Virus record (IMG/VR): IMGVR_UViG_3300030451_005631
Coordinates: 1 to 25,537 of that record
Reading direction: 5' to 3' (one strand)
From: a virus
Length of the DNA stretch: 25,537 nucleotides
Both the position numbers and the translations under genes were made by a program. Shown here in pieces: positions 1 to 4,886 of this stretch. The first letter of the stretch is position 1; every line of letters starts with the position of its first letter. A model generated the notes under the pieces. That model was given only the letters and a program-made list of their open reading frames with translations, was not told the DNA's origin and made no database searches.

Positions 1-121
1 TGTCCTTGACAGCTGATAGTATCTGGTCTGCATTGTGCACAGGAGATACTACTGTAGTGCGTTTGTAGAATTTACCGTCGCTGCGTAGGATAAACTCTTG
101 GTCTAGATACTTTTCTGACAT
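1..121 (-). CDS. Hypothetical protein, N-terminal part only (runs off left edge)
   Basis: An open - strand frame begins with ATG at 121 and reads MSEKYLDQEFILRSDGKF and on to the window edge, giving 40 residues and no stop. It is too short for a family assignment. The reading frame is clean and begins just downstream of the duplicated hairpin element at 129-207, which would form its leader. No Shine-Dalgarno is visible next to the ATG. The transcript contains CCCTCCTGAG twice upstream, a sequence that resembles the anti-Shine-Dalgarno rather than the Shine-Dalgarno. It probably belongs to the same leftward transcription unit as the gene at 215-439. Function unknown. Confidence 0.6.
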   Translation of the reverse strand, partial: MSEKYLDQEFILRSDGKFYKRTTVVSPVHNADQILSAVKD

Positions 122-128
122 GATAAGA

Positions 129-207
129 AGTGAGCAGTTTCATCTCGTGCTCAGGAGGGTAGGTGTTAATTCACAAAGTGAGCAGTTTCATCTCGTGCTC
201 AGGAGGG
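129..207. repeat. Two copies of a 31-bp direct repeat, each containing a hairpin
   Basis: Identical 31-bp blocks lie at 129-159 and 177-207, 48 bases apart. Both are followed by a ggtgttaa tail (160-169 and 208-218), so the unit may be a 48-bp tandem duplication. Each block contains TGAGCA and TGCTCA separated by 11 bases (131-153 and 179-201), able to form a 6-bp stem. The element fills the gap between the gene at 215-439 and the partial gene starting at 121. A leader regulatory element, RNA processing site or protein-binding site would all fit. Confidence 0.8.
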
Positions 208-214
208 ACTGGTG

Positions 215-439
215 TTAAGCCTTGCTTGAAGCTTGTTGCTCCAAAGTAATAGCTGTGAACGAGGTAACATACTCGTGTCCTTCTAGTGTGCGACCACCAG
301 AAACGGCACGGACGTTCTCGGGTGCAGACAGAGCTGCGCGGATGCCATTGTCGCTGACTACGTCAGAGATAGTAGCTTCGTTGTCAAAGTCACGGGTGAC
401 AGAGTTTGTCATACCGTAACGGATTGTTACACTTGCCAT
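215..439 (-). CDS. Small protein, possible beta-grasp (ubiquitin-like) fold
   Basis: This 74-residue protein starts MASVTIRYGMTNSVTRDF. The order is a first strand and turn (residues 3-18), a segment resembling the helix of beta-grasp proteins (TISDVVSDNGIRAAL, residues 23-37), then strands around ENVRAVSGG and a last strand ending TAITLEQQASSKA. This pattern is like the small ubiquitin-like or ThiS-like proteins found in some phages, although there is no C-terminal Gly-Gly and the assignment is by eye. The leader is A-rich with no Shine-Dalgarno and ends in ATT-ATG, as in several other genes here. It is upstream of the repeat element at 129-207 and probably co-transcribed with the next gene. 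Role unknown. Confidence 0.65.
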   Translation of the reverse strand: MASVTIRYGMTNSVTRDFDNEATISDVVSDNGIRAALSAPENVRAVSGGRTLEGHEYVTSFTAITLEQQASSKA

Positions 440-724
440 AATATATTTGGTTTATGTTGTTATTGTTCTTTGTTATTTTTTGGCTACTCACCAAAAATAA
501 AGAAAGTTGATTTTCATTTGACATAGTATACATAACATGCACTATCGAACTCACAAACGGGTTATTCATGCTGTTTGTTTTGTTATTGTTATTGTTTATC
601 ATAGTGGGTAGCCACCGCCCTCGCGTGGACGGTGGCTACTTTTCTACTACTATGCTGATGCTAACGTCGTTTCCGATTATCACATTCTCTTAGAAACCGA
701 TACGCGTGTTTTGTCATGACGGAC
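440..724 (-). other. Non-coding leader region with AAC/AAT-rich tract
   Basis: No convincing gene is present. On the - strand the stretch from about 602 to 441 holds a hairpin (608-639) and then an A/C-rich tract made of repeated AACAAT-like units (about 575-600 and 440-480), which would be an unstructured leader for the gene at 215-439. A TATACT box lies on the - strand around 525-532, but I see no matching -35. An open frame here (390-602) encodes a low-complexity Asn/Lys string and is discounted. Confidence 0.5.
608..643 (+). terminator. Strong hairpin with T-tract on the + strand
   Basis: GTAGCCACCG (608-617) is perfectly complementary to CGGTGGCTAC (630-639), with a 12-base GC-rich loop and TTTT at 640-643 on the + strand. 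In form it is an intrinsic terminator for rightward transcription, which would shield the leftward genes from antisense reading. In the - strand RNA the same hairpin follows the gene at 725-1033 but has no U-tract after it, so it could instead be a 3' stabiliser or processing site. Confidence 0.65.
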
Positions 725-1033
725 TTAACCACCGTAAGGGCGAGAGGAACGATTACCTTTAGCATCATTACGCCTATCTTCTTGGTTACCATAAGAAGAA
801 AAGGTCTTTGGTATAACTAGTGCCATTAGTATGGTTTTTATGGTGAACCACAGTCCTGTGAAGAAGGCTGTAATCATACCTGAGAACGTGCCAATGAATA
901 ACGCTGGCAAACCGAACGTCACTAGTATATCTAGTTTCTTTCGGTGTTTGATTACTCGGTTAACTCCAAGTGTGCGTGTGCACACAAGGAGAATACCGAG
1001 TGAAGAGAAGAATGATAAGATTATGATTTCCAT
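725..1033 (-). CDS. Small phage membrane protein
   Basis: This 102-residue protein starts MEIIILSFFSSLGILLVC. It has about three hydrophobic segments: residues 2-21, roughly 36-60 (ILVTFGLPALFIGTF onward) and 62-75. A charged loop (VIKHRKKLD) separates the first two, and the tail is hydrophilic and Arg/Gly-rich, ending SSRPYGG. I chose the ATG at 1033 because upstream residues in this frame only read through the end of the preceding gene. The resulting 13-bp overlap with the gene at 1021-1884 suggests translational coupling. It would act in the inner membrane. Function is not known; holin, superinfection exclusion and an early host-modifying role all remain possible. It is followed by the hairpin at 608-639. 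Confidence 0.7.
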   Translation of the reverse strand: MEIIILSFFSSLGILLVCTRTLGVNRVIKHRKKLDILVTFGLPALFIGTFSGMITAFFTGLWFTIKTILMALVIPKTFSSYGNQEDRRNDAKGNRSSRPYGG

Positions 1034-1884
1034 CTGTTTACGTCTTTGGTTGGATCTGCATACATGTGAATATAGCCGCGAAGAACGCCTTTCTTGTATC
1101 CACGCATGCCACATGCACTCTCAATATCGTAGATGCTACCTGACTCTAGTAGAGTCTTGAATAGTCTACGTCTTGCTTCTTTGGTGCGGTAGGCTGGTTC
1201 GGGTAGGGATTGTTGATACAAACCATTGAGTAACCCGATGTTGCCTCGTGGTTTGCCGTTGTTCATGCGCAAGGTATCACCGACGTAATGTGAATCGTCT
1301 GGATCACATTCTGGATCTTGCACAAATGCATCTTGATACTCAAGCTTGCGGACGTGCTGCTCAGTTTCATCAAAGAAGCTCTGATCTTCTGGTGTGTATA
1401 CAGGCTCCTTGGTAGTGGGCTCATCCAAGTGAGTGTAATCAATAGAAGAGAGTTGTGAGGACTTCTCTTGATAATACAGCTTGCGTATGCGTTGCATAGC
1501 CTTGGTGTCTTTGCGTCTGCATGCACTGGCAAATGCTCTACGAATGTCTAGTAAGTATTGCTCTTGTTGTTTGGCAAGTGCCTGCATGCACGACATATCG
1601 TTGCATAGCTGATCATCACTTGGATGAGAATGTTCTTGATATGACTTTGATTCAGCAAGCCATTGATCAACAATGATCTGAACCATTACATCATCATCGT
1701 CGCGAGGGACAATGCCATCGCGTATAGATTCACGTTTGATTGCCTTGGCTGTGCGCTTGGCTTCTTTGTAGAGCTGAGCCCACCAGAATTTGTATTCACT
1801 GATTACGTGACCGTCTTCTTCACGAACGTCGTAACGTTCGGCATTGGAGATACCATATAGGATTTCTTGTATTGTATATTGCAT
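1021..1884 (-). CDS. Hypothetical protein with possible C-terminal helix-turn-helix
   Basis: The product is 287 residues when started at the ATG at 1884 (MQYTIQEILYGISNAERYD). The frame stays open to 1938, but that extension would run through the 1901-1953 hairpin, so the internal ATG is preferred. The N-terminal half is helical and charged (WWAQLYKEAKRTAKAIKRES); the middle is acidic. The C-terminal 60 residues (TKEARRRLFKTLLESGSIYD, then ACGMRGYKKGVLRGYIHMY) read like a compact helical DNA-binding domain. I do not recognise the family. A regulatory role is only an inference. It overlaps the downstream membrane protein gene by 13 bp and lies after the hairpin that follows the gene at 1953-2303. 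Confidence 0.7.
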   Translation of the reverse strand: MQYTIQEILYGISNAERYDVREEDGHVISEYKFWWAQLYKEAKRTAKAIKRESIRDGIVPRDDDDVMVQIIVDQWLAESKSYQEHSHPSDDQLCNDMSCMQALAKQQEQYLLDIRRAFASACRRKDTKAMQRIRKLYYQEKSSQLSSIDYTHLDEPTTKEPVYTPEDQSFFDETEQHVRKLEYQDAFVQDPECDPDDSHYVGDTLRMNNGKPRGNIGLLNGLYQQSLPEPAYRTKEARRRLFKTLLESGSIYDIESACGMRGYKKGVLRGYIHMYADPTKDVNRWKS

Positions 1885-1900
1885 AGTAGTTTTGATTTTT

Positions 1901-1953
1901 GTTCGGAATGAGATGTGCGTTCGCAAAAACGCACGCACATCTCAATTCCGAAC
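1901..1953 (-). other. Long intercistronic hairpin
   Basis: GTTCGGAATGAGATGTGCGT (1901-1920) pairs with 1933-1953 over 20 bp, with a single bulged A at 1944 and a 12-base loop at 1921-1932. It begins right at the stop codon of the gene at 1953-2303 and ends 16 bases before the ATG at 1884. The - strand RNA has no U-tract after it (ACAAAAATC follows). It therefore looks more like an RNA-processing or 3'-stabilising structure than a standard intrinsic terminator. Confidence 0.75.
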
Positions 1954-2303
1954 TAAGATTCAAATAGATCGACTTTCTTCTCAAGAGCTCTGAGATTGCG
2001 TCTGATCTTGTATTCTGATTTAATAGTAGATAACACATTACAAACTCTATTACCAAACCCTGAAACCTTTGATATAGATTTCTTTATTTGGGTCTTTGTG
2101 TCTGTGTCGTGTGAAGCATATGGAATCTTCTTACCATTATTGACAGAGTAGCCCCATACTTTGGCTATCTTACCTTTTTGGTATTTGCGGATTTCATAGT
2201 GATCTTTGACTTTGTCAGTCTTGATTGCTACGTCAGAGAGTAGCGCGCTCTTTATTTTTTCTTTGCCATCAATGACAAGAGTATATATTGTTTTGTTTTT
2301 CAT
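1953..2303 (-). CDS. Hypothetical basic protein
   Basis: This 116-residue protein starts MKNKTIYTLVIDGKEKIKS. The first 60 residues alternate hydrophobic and charged positions as in a small beta-rich domain (TIYTLVIDGKEK, HYEIRKYQKGKIAKVWGYSV). The second half is Lys/Arg-rich and probably helical (KTQIKKSISKVSGFGNRV, YKIRRNLRALEKKVDLF). Nucleic-acid binding would fit the charge, but no family was recognised. The ATG at 2303 has an AT-rich leader (TATACTATT-ATG) without a Shine-Dalgarno. The stop codon abuts the hairpin at 1901-1953. Confidence 0.7.
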   Translation of the reverse strand: MKNKTIYTLVIDGKEKIKSALLSDVAIKTDKVKDHYEIRKYQKGKIAKVWGYSVNNGKKIPYASHDTDTKTQIKKSISKVSGFGNRVCNVLSTIKSEYKIRRNLRALEKKVDLFES

Positions 2304-2349
2304 AATAGTATATATTGATTTTGGTTGCGATAACTGCTCAACTAACTCA

Positions 2350-2589
2350 CTACTTGCGACGATTTACCCATTCGTTATAATACTGACGCTGTCTATCCCA
2401 TATCTTTTGCAGATAATCTAGATGTATTTCAGCTTCGGTTTTTGTTTCGAAGTAATCACTCACTCTTGAGTTTGGTAGCCATCCACCTATCTCACTATCG
2501 AAGTATAGTGTTCCTACATAGTAACCAGCATTGCTTTGTAGCACCTGGTGCTTTGAGATTTCATCTCTGTTGTCTACGTCTATATCCAT
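2350..2589 (-). CDS. Hypothetical small protein
   Basis: The product is 79 residues from the ATG at 2589 (MDIDVDNRDEISKHQVLQSN); a GTG at 2595 is an alternative two codons upstream. The middle, GYYVGTLYFDSEIGGWLPNS, looks like two strands of a small beta-sheet. The rest is a helix with many Tyr, Trp and Arg residues (EAEIHLDYLQKIWDRQRQYY) ending NEWVNRRK. This layout is common in small phage proteins of unknown function. The upstream sequence carries the 11-mer tagtatatatt (2611-2621, + strand), which also lies just upstream of the gene at 1953-2303. No function can be given. Confidence 0.65.
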   Translation of the reverse strand: MDIDVDNRDEISKHQVLQSNAGYYVGTLYFDSEIGGWLPNSRVSDYFETKTEAEIHLDYLQKIWDRQRQYYNEWVNRRK

Positions 2590-2650
2590 ATTCACAACTT
2601 ACTCACTTTCTAGTATATATTTATTTTTTCTTTTTTTCTTTGCACGAATA

Positions 2651-2680
2651 TGGGATGCCGAGCCGAAGCCCGACATCCCA
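2651..2680 (-). terminator. Stable hairpin with UUCG loop after the gene at 2687-2962
   Basis: On the - strand the 30 bases form TGGGATGTCGGGC-TTCG-GCTCGGCATCCCA. This is a 13-bp stem with only two wobble pairs, capped by the very stable C(UUCG)G tetraloop. It lies seven bases after the stop codon of the gene at 2687-2962. There is no U-tract after it in that direction, so whether it terminates, pauses or protects the RNA is open. A damaged mirror copy is at about 3462-3490. Confidence 0.7.
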
Positions 2681-2686
2681 AGTGCG

Positions 2687-2962
2687 CTACGACTCGTCGT
2701 GGCGTTCCTTGCGCTCAGGAGCCTTGAACTCGGTGACCACTATGAACTCCGACTTGCCGTCGTCCACCACGTCGAGGTGAACCTCTGCCCCTTTGGGGAT
2801 GGAGCAGTCGTGGTAGACTCGGACGTATTCGCGAGCCTCATCGCTTTGGATGAGTATGGTCGCTCCGAAGTCTCCTGACTCAAGAGGCTCCGCGAAAGAG
2901 CGGACGCATTTGCCGACTTTTTCGGTTATTGTTTGGGTGGTTGCTTTTGCTTGTTTAGGCAC
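2687..2962 (-). CDS. Small GC-rich accessory protein; intact copy of a duplicated gene
   Basis: This 91-residue protein starts with GTG at 2962, preceded by AAAGGA at good spacing, one of the few clear Shine-Dalgarno sites in the window. The residues from about 33 onward form four likely beta strands (GATILIQSD, REYVRVYHD, AEVHLDVVDD, SEFIVVTEFK), as in a small barrel. The N-terminus is Lys/Thr-rich and the C-terminus is charged (APERKERHDES). The G+C content is visibly higher than that of its leftward neighbours. With its own ribosome site and 3' hairpin it looks like an independently acquired 'moron' gene. A decayed inverted copy lies at 3177-3457. I do not recognise the family. Confidence 0.75.
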   Translation of the reverse strand: MPKQAKATTQTITEKVGKCVRSFAEPLESGDFGATILIQSDEAREYVRVYHDCSIPKGAEVHLDVVDDGKSEFIVVTEFKAPERKERHDES

Positions 2963-3042
2963 GTTTTTCCTTTCGTTAGGTTATGTTGAGACCAGATTGG
3001 TCACCCACATGGAATGCAGGTTCTGTCAAGGTGGAGATTTGT

Positions 3043-3075
3043 GTTTTGTGGATCTTAAGATTCACAAAACTTTTA
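3043..3075 (+). terminator. Near-perfect palindrome followed by TTTT, at the centre of the inverted duplication
   Basis: GTTTTGTGGATCT (3043-3055) pairs with AGATTCACAAAAC (3058-3070) with one wobble and a 2-base centre, and TTTTA follows on the + strand. It resembles an intrinsic terminator, although the stem is A/T-rich. It could also extrude as a cruciform, since it lies between the two arms. Confidence 0.55.
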
Positions 3076-3081
3076 TCACAA

Positions 3082-3098
3082 TGACAGCTCTGCTGTCA
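3082..3098. repeat. Short hairpin TGACAGC-TCT-GCTGTCA
   Basis: This is a perfect 7-bp stem with a 3-base loop, immediately to the right of the central palindrome at 3043-3070. No T-tract follows in either direction. It may be a protein-binding site or part of the folded centre of the inverted duplication. Confidence 0.6.
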
Positions 3099-3176
3099 CT
3101 ATCTACAAATTCTACCTTGACAGGTTCTGGTGACCAATCTGGGCTCAACATGTTCTAACGGAAGAAAAACCTCATA

Positions 3177-3457
3177 CTGCCTAAACATGCTAAAGTGACC
3201 GCCCAAACATTTATCCCAACCGAAAAAGTTGGCAAATGCGTTCGATCTTTTGTGGACTTGAGTCAGGTTTCCAGACTTCGGAGCGACCATGCTCGTCCAA
3301 AGCGATGTTGCATGACTCGCGAATTCGTCTGAGGCTGCCGCGACTGATTCAGCCCCAAAGGGTTTTACGAGGTCTCGACGTGGTGGGCGACGGCAAGCCT
3401 GATGCCTTTGGTCACCGAGTTCAAGGGTTCTGAGTGCCAGGAACGGTGCGTCAGCAC
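3177..3457 (+). pseudogene. Decayed inverted copy of the gene at 2687-2962
   Basis: Read on the + strand, this stretch follows the intact - strand gene from its start (CTGCCTAAACATGC against GTGCCTAAACAAGC) to its 3' hairpin. The start codon has become CTG, several short insertions and deletions shift the frame, and stops interrupt it. Fragments of the original protein remain in different frames: LDVVGDGKPDAF matches LDVVDDGKSEF, then the frame changes and the codons for VVTEFK continue out of frame. The Shine-Dalgarno region is partly kept (CTAACGGAAG against CTAACGAAAGG). No product is expected. A 228-codon open frame runs antisense to it and is discussed under rejected items. Confidence 0.85.
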
Positions 3458-3490
3458 CGCTTGGGTGTCGGGATTCGGCTCGGCATGCCA

Positions 3491-3820
3491 TATGGTCGTG
3501 GTCGTCTGTATCTTCCTTGTGTGCAAGACCTTGTGAAGTAGATTCTTTTGATAGGGTGCTTCTTTGAAGCACGACTCTTTTATCCTGTTGCTCATGCATC
3601 ATAACCGATTGCAACTCAATACTTTCCACCATGTGAGTCATGGCTGAAGAGGTCGTGGAATCCGTTGGTGCATGTGCAATAGGATATATGGGTCTTCGAC
3701 GGCAGTTTGTCCGACGATTCATGCAACCAGTAACCTGAATCTGGAACGATGACCCCCATTGGGGGAAACGGCGAGTCGACGACACATAGAGTCCCTACCA
3801 GCATACAAATTTTTGAGTTT
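3491..3820. other. Intergenic stretch without a convincing gene
   Basis: No frame here has a ribosome site or recognisable composition. On the - strand there are overlapping open frames (for example 3616-3837 and 3365-3595) rich in Ser, His, Cys and Arg, which look like chance or decayed coding sequence. Structural items are a hairpin GTGCTTC-TTT-GAAGCAC (3556-3572) and CCCCC-ATT-GGGGG around 3753-3765. The sequence has GC-rich patches like the inverted duplication next to it, so it may be debris of the same insertion. Confidence 0.5.
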
Positions 3821-4073
3821 TTGCTCACACTTCTCACAGTCAGCTTACACTTTTTGAATCAAGCGCGATGTTATAAGTAGTTACTATTATCAAGGACTTA
3901 TGTAATTGCTCACACTTCTCACAGTTTTTTAGCCTATAGTAAAATCAAAATAGTTTTCTCAGAAAAAAGTGTGAATTGTGTGAGCAGAATCGTAAACCAT
4001 TGATACTCTTATAATTTAATTAGCTCACACCCCCTATGTTTTACTGTGAGCCAGGTGTGAATAGTGTGAGCAA
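3821..4073. repeat. Five-copy TTGCTCACAC repeat cluster (iterons or operators)
   Basis: Two identical 20-mers, TTGCTCACACTTCTCACAGT, lie at 3821-3840 and 3906-3925. A further half-site, CAGCTTACAC, is at 3841-3850. Inverted relatives with core TGCTCACACAATTCACAC and TTGCTCACACTATTCACAC lie at 3967-3986 and 4054-4072. A palindromic pair GCTCACA...TGTGAGC is at 4022-4050. Each full site has two TCACA(C) words nine or ten bases apart, about one helical turn. The cluster sits between the leftward accessory genes and the rightward structural operon. It could be operators for a phage regulator, a replication origin, or the terminase recognition site. Confidence 0.85.
3987..4015 (+). promoter_or_regulatory. 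Candidate promoter of the structural operon
   Basis: A perfect TATAAT is at 4010-4015. The -35 position 17 bases upstream is GAATCG (3987-3992), a poor match, so an activator may be needed. The inverted repeat copy at 3967-3986 adjoins the -35 region, and copies at 4022-4050 and 4054-4072 cover the expected start and early transcript. This is the best promoter candidate for the genes from 4106 onward. Confidence 0.45.
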
Positions 4074-4105
4074 CCTTGACAAAGGAACATGAATCATCAA
4101 TACAG

Positions 4106-4630
4106 ATGTCAGTGCCAGACGGTAGAACATATGCTTCAGGTAAGAAGCCCAAACAAGTTGTTAAGCAACAGGCTGCGAAAAGGAGCAGGTGTCATCGTAA
4201 ACGTATGAAAGCTGAGAAGGACATGAAGGAAGCTCAAGGTAAGCTTCGCAAAGTAGAGAAGGAGCTTACTGTTAAGCAACAGTTCCTTGAAATGATGAGT
4301 CAGGCTCCTACACCAGCCCAGCAGCGGAAGGCACTGCTAGCTTTGTTCTACGACAAGGGCATCAACCCGATTGAGGAGCTGCTTGGCTATGCTGCCGATC
4401 CCGAAGTGGATAAGAGAGACAAGATAGCGATATGGAAGGAGATCTGCAGCTACACGCAGCCGAAGCTCAAGAGCGTTGACGTTCAGGGCACACTCAACGG
4501 CGAGATGAAGGTGATGACTGTAGATTATTCAAAAGTTGCAAAGTCTACTCTTGCCAATCCCATAGATGCTGAGATAGTCGAAGAAGATTACGATGAATTT
4601 ATGAGCGAGGAAGATAAGCATGAGGACTGA
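4106..4630 (+). CDS. Terminase small subunit (probable)
   Basis: The product is 174 residues from the ATG at 4106 (MSVPDGRTYASGKKPKQ). The frame can be extended to a TTG at 4076, just after the last repeat copy, but there is no Shine-Dalgarno there. Residues 15-62 are strongly basic and then coiled-coil-like. Residues 68-130 (KALLALFYDKGINPIEELLG, then WKEICSYTQPKLKSVDVQG) match the usual C-terminal part of podovirus small terminases, where a helical pair ends in a 'PKLK-VDVQG' turn. The position just before the large subunit supports the call. Its role would be recognition of the packaging site; the adjacent repeats at 3821-4073 are a candidate target. Confidence 0.75.
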   Translation: MSVPDGRTYASGKKPKQVVKQQAAKRSRCHRKRMKAEKDMKEAQGKLRKVEKELTVKQQFLEMMSQAPTPAQQRKALLALFYDKGINPIEELLGYAADPEVDKRDKIAIWKEICSYTQPKLKSVDVQGTLNGEMKVMTVDYSKVAKSTLANPIDAEIVEEDYDEFMSEEDKHED

Positions 4631-4886
4631 TGAACTTAATAAAATCACTGGTATGCTGGGCGAGCACTTTCGCCACTACGTTCTGATAGCCACACACGAT
4701 GACTCTCCTCTTTCTTATGACGTTAGGTTCAGTGATCCGTATGCAGCAAAGGGGCTGCTGGAGAGTGCAACCGAATACCATGAGAGTTATATTACAAACG
4801 GAGCCCCCGAAGATCTTGACGGAGTTCAATGGATAACCATTGAGGAAGACGACGAGGACGACGAAACAGAATACTACTACGAATGA
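4620..4886 (+). CDS. Hypothetical acidic protein between the terminase genes
   Basis: This 88-residue protein starts MRTDELNKITGMLGEHFRHY. It has a helix, then a beta-rich part (HYVLIATHDDSPLSYDVRF), a second helix (AAKGLLESATEYHES) and an extremely acidic tail (EEDDEDDETEYYYE). It overlaps the small terminase gene by 11 bases and the large terminase gene by 4 (ATGA), so it is translated as part of the packaging operon. Small genes with predicted acidic tails are common near terminases, but I cannot assign a role. No Shine-Dalgarno is visible; re-initiation after the upstream stop is likely. Confidence 0.7.
   Translation: MRTDELNKITGMLGEHFRHYVLIATHDDSPLSYDVRFSDPYAAKGLLESATEYHESYITNGAPEDLDGVQWITIEEDDEDDETEYYYE

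Larger units (their letters stand above)
2651..3490. repeat. Imperfect inverted duplication, about 400 bases per arm
   Basis: The left arm holds the gene at 2687-2962 with its upstream region and 3' hairpin. The right arm repeats the same order on the opposite strand. Matching blocks include 2839-2871 with 3275-3307 (31 of 33 bases), 2984-3005 with 3129-3150 (21 of 22), and 3023-3042 with about 3105-3124 (one or two differences). All centre on about 3067-3073. The arms have diverged by substitutions and small indels, so this is an old duplication. The spacer contains further palindromes (3043-3070 and 3082-3098). Confidence 0.9.

Noticed and set aside
390-602. 70-codon - strand open frame
   Set aside because: It translates an AAC/AAT-rich leader into an Asn/Lys string and overlaps the better-supported gene at 215-439.
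661-717. 18-codon - strand frame (MTKHAYRFLRECDN...)
   Set aside because: Very short, without ribosome site or neighbour evidence; could be real but cannot be supported.
2442-2878. Two + strand open frames (2442-2780 and 2531-2878)
   Set aside because: They are antisense to two better - strand genes, one of which has a clear ribosome site and a 3' hairpin.
2651-3490. Inverted duplication as an amplification or assembly fold-back artefact
   Set aside because: Arms differ by many substitutions and indels and one has lost its frame, which an artefact would not produce.
3099-3785. 228-codon open frame on the - strand
   Set aside because: It runs antisense to the decayed gene copy, starts with an unsupported GTG, has no ribosome site, and its Ser/His/Arg/Cys-rich composition looks non-coding. 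Its open state partly reflects the antisense of a GC-rich former gene.
3821-4073. CRISPR-like array
   Set aside because: The repeats occur in both orientations with unequal spacing and no uniform spacers; operators or iterons fit better.
4075-4103. TTGACA at 4075 as a -35 box
   Set aside because: The -10 position reads AATACA, and the hexamer overlaps the possible TTG start and lies downstream of the better TATAAT candidate.
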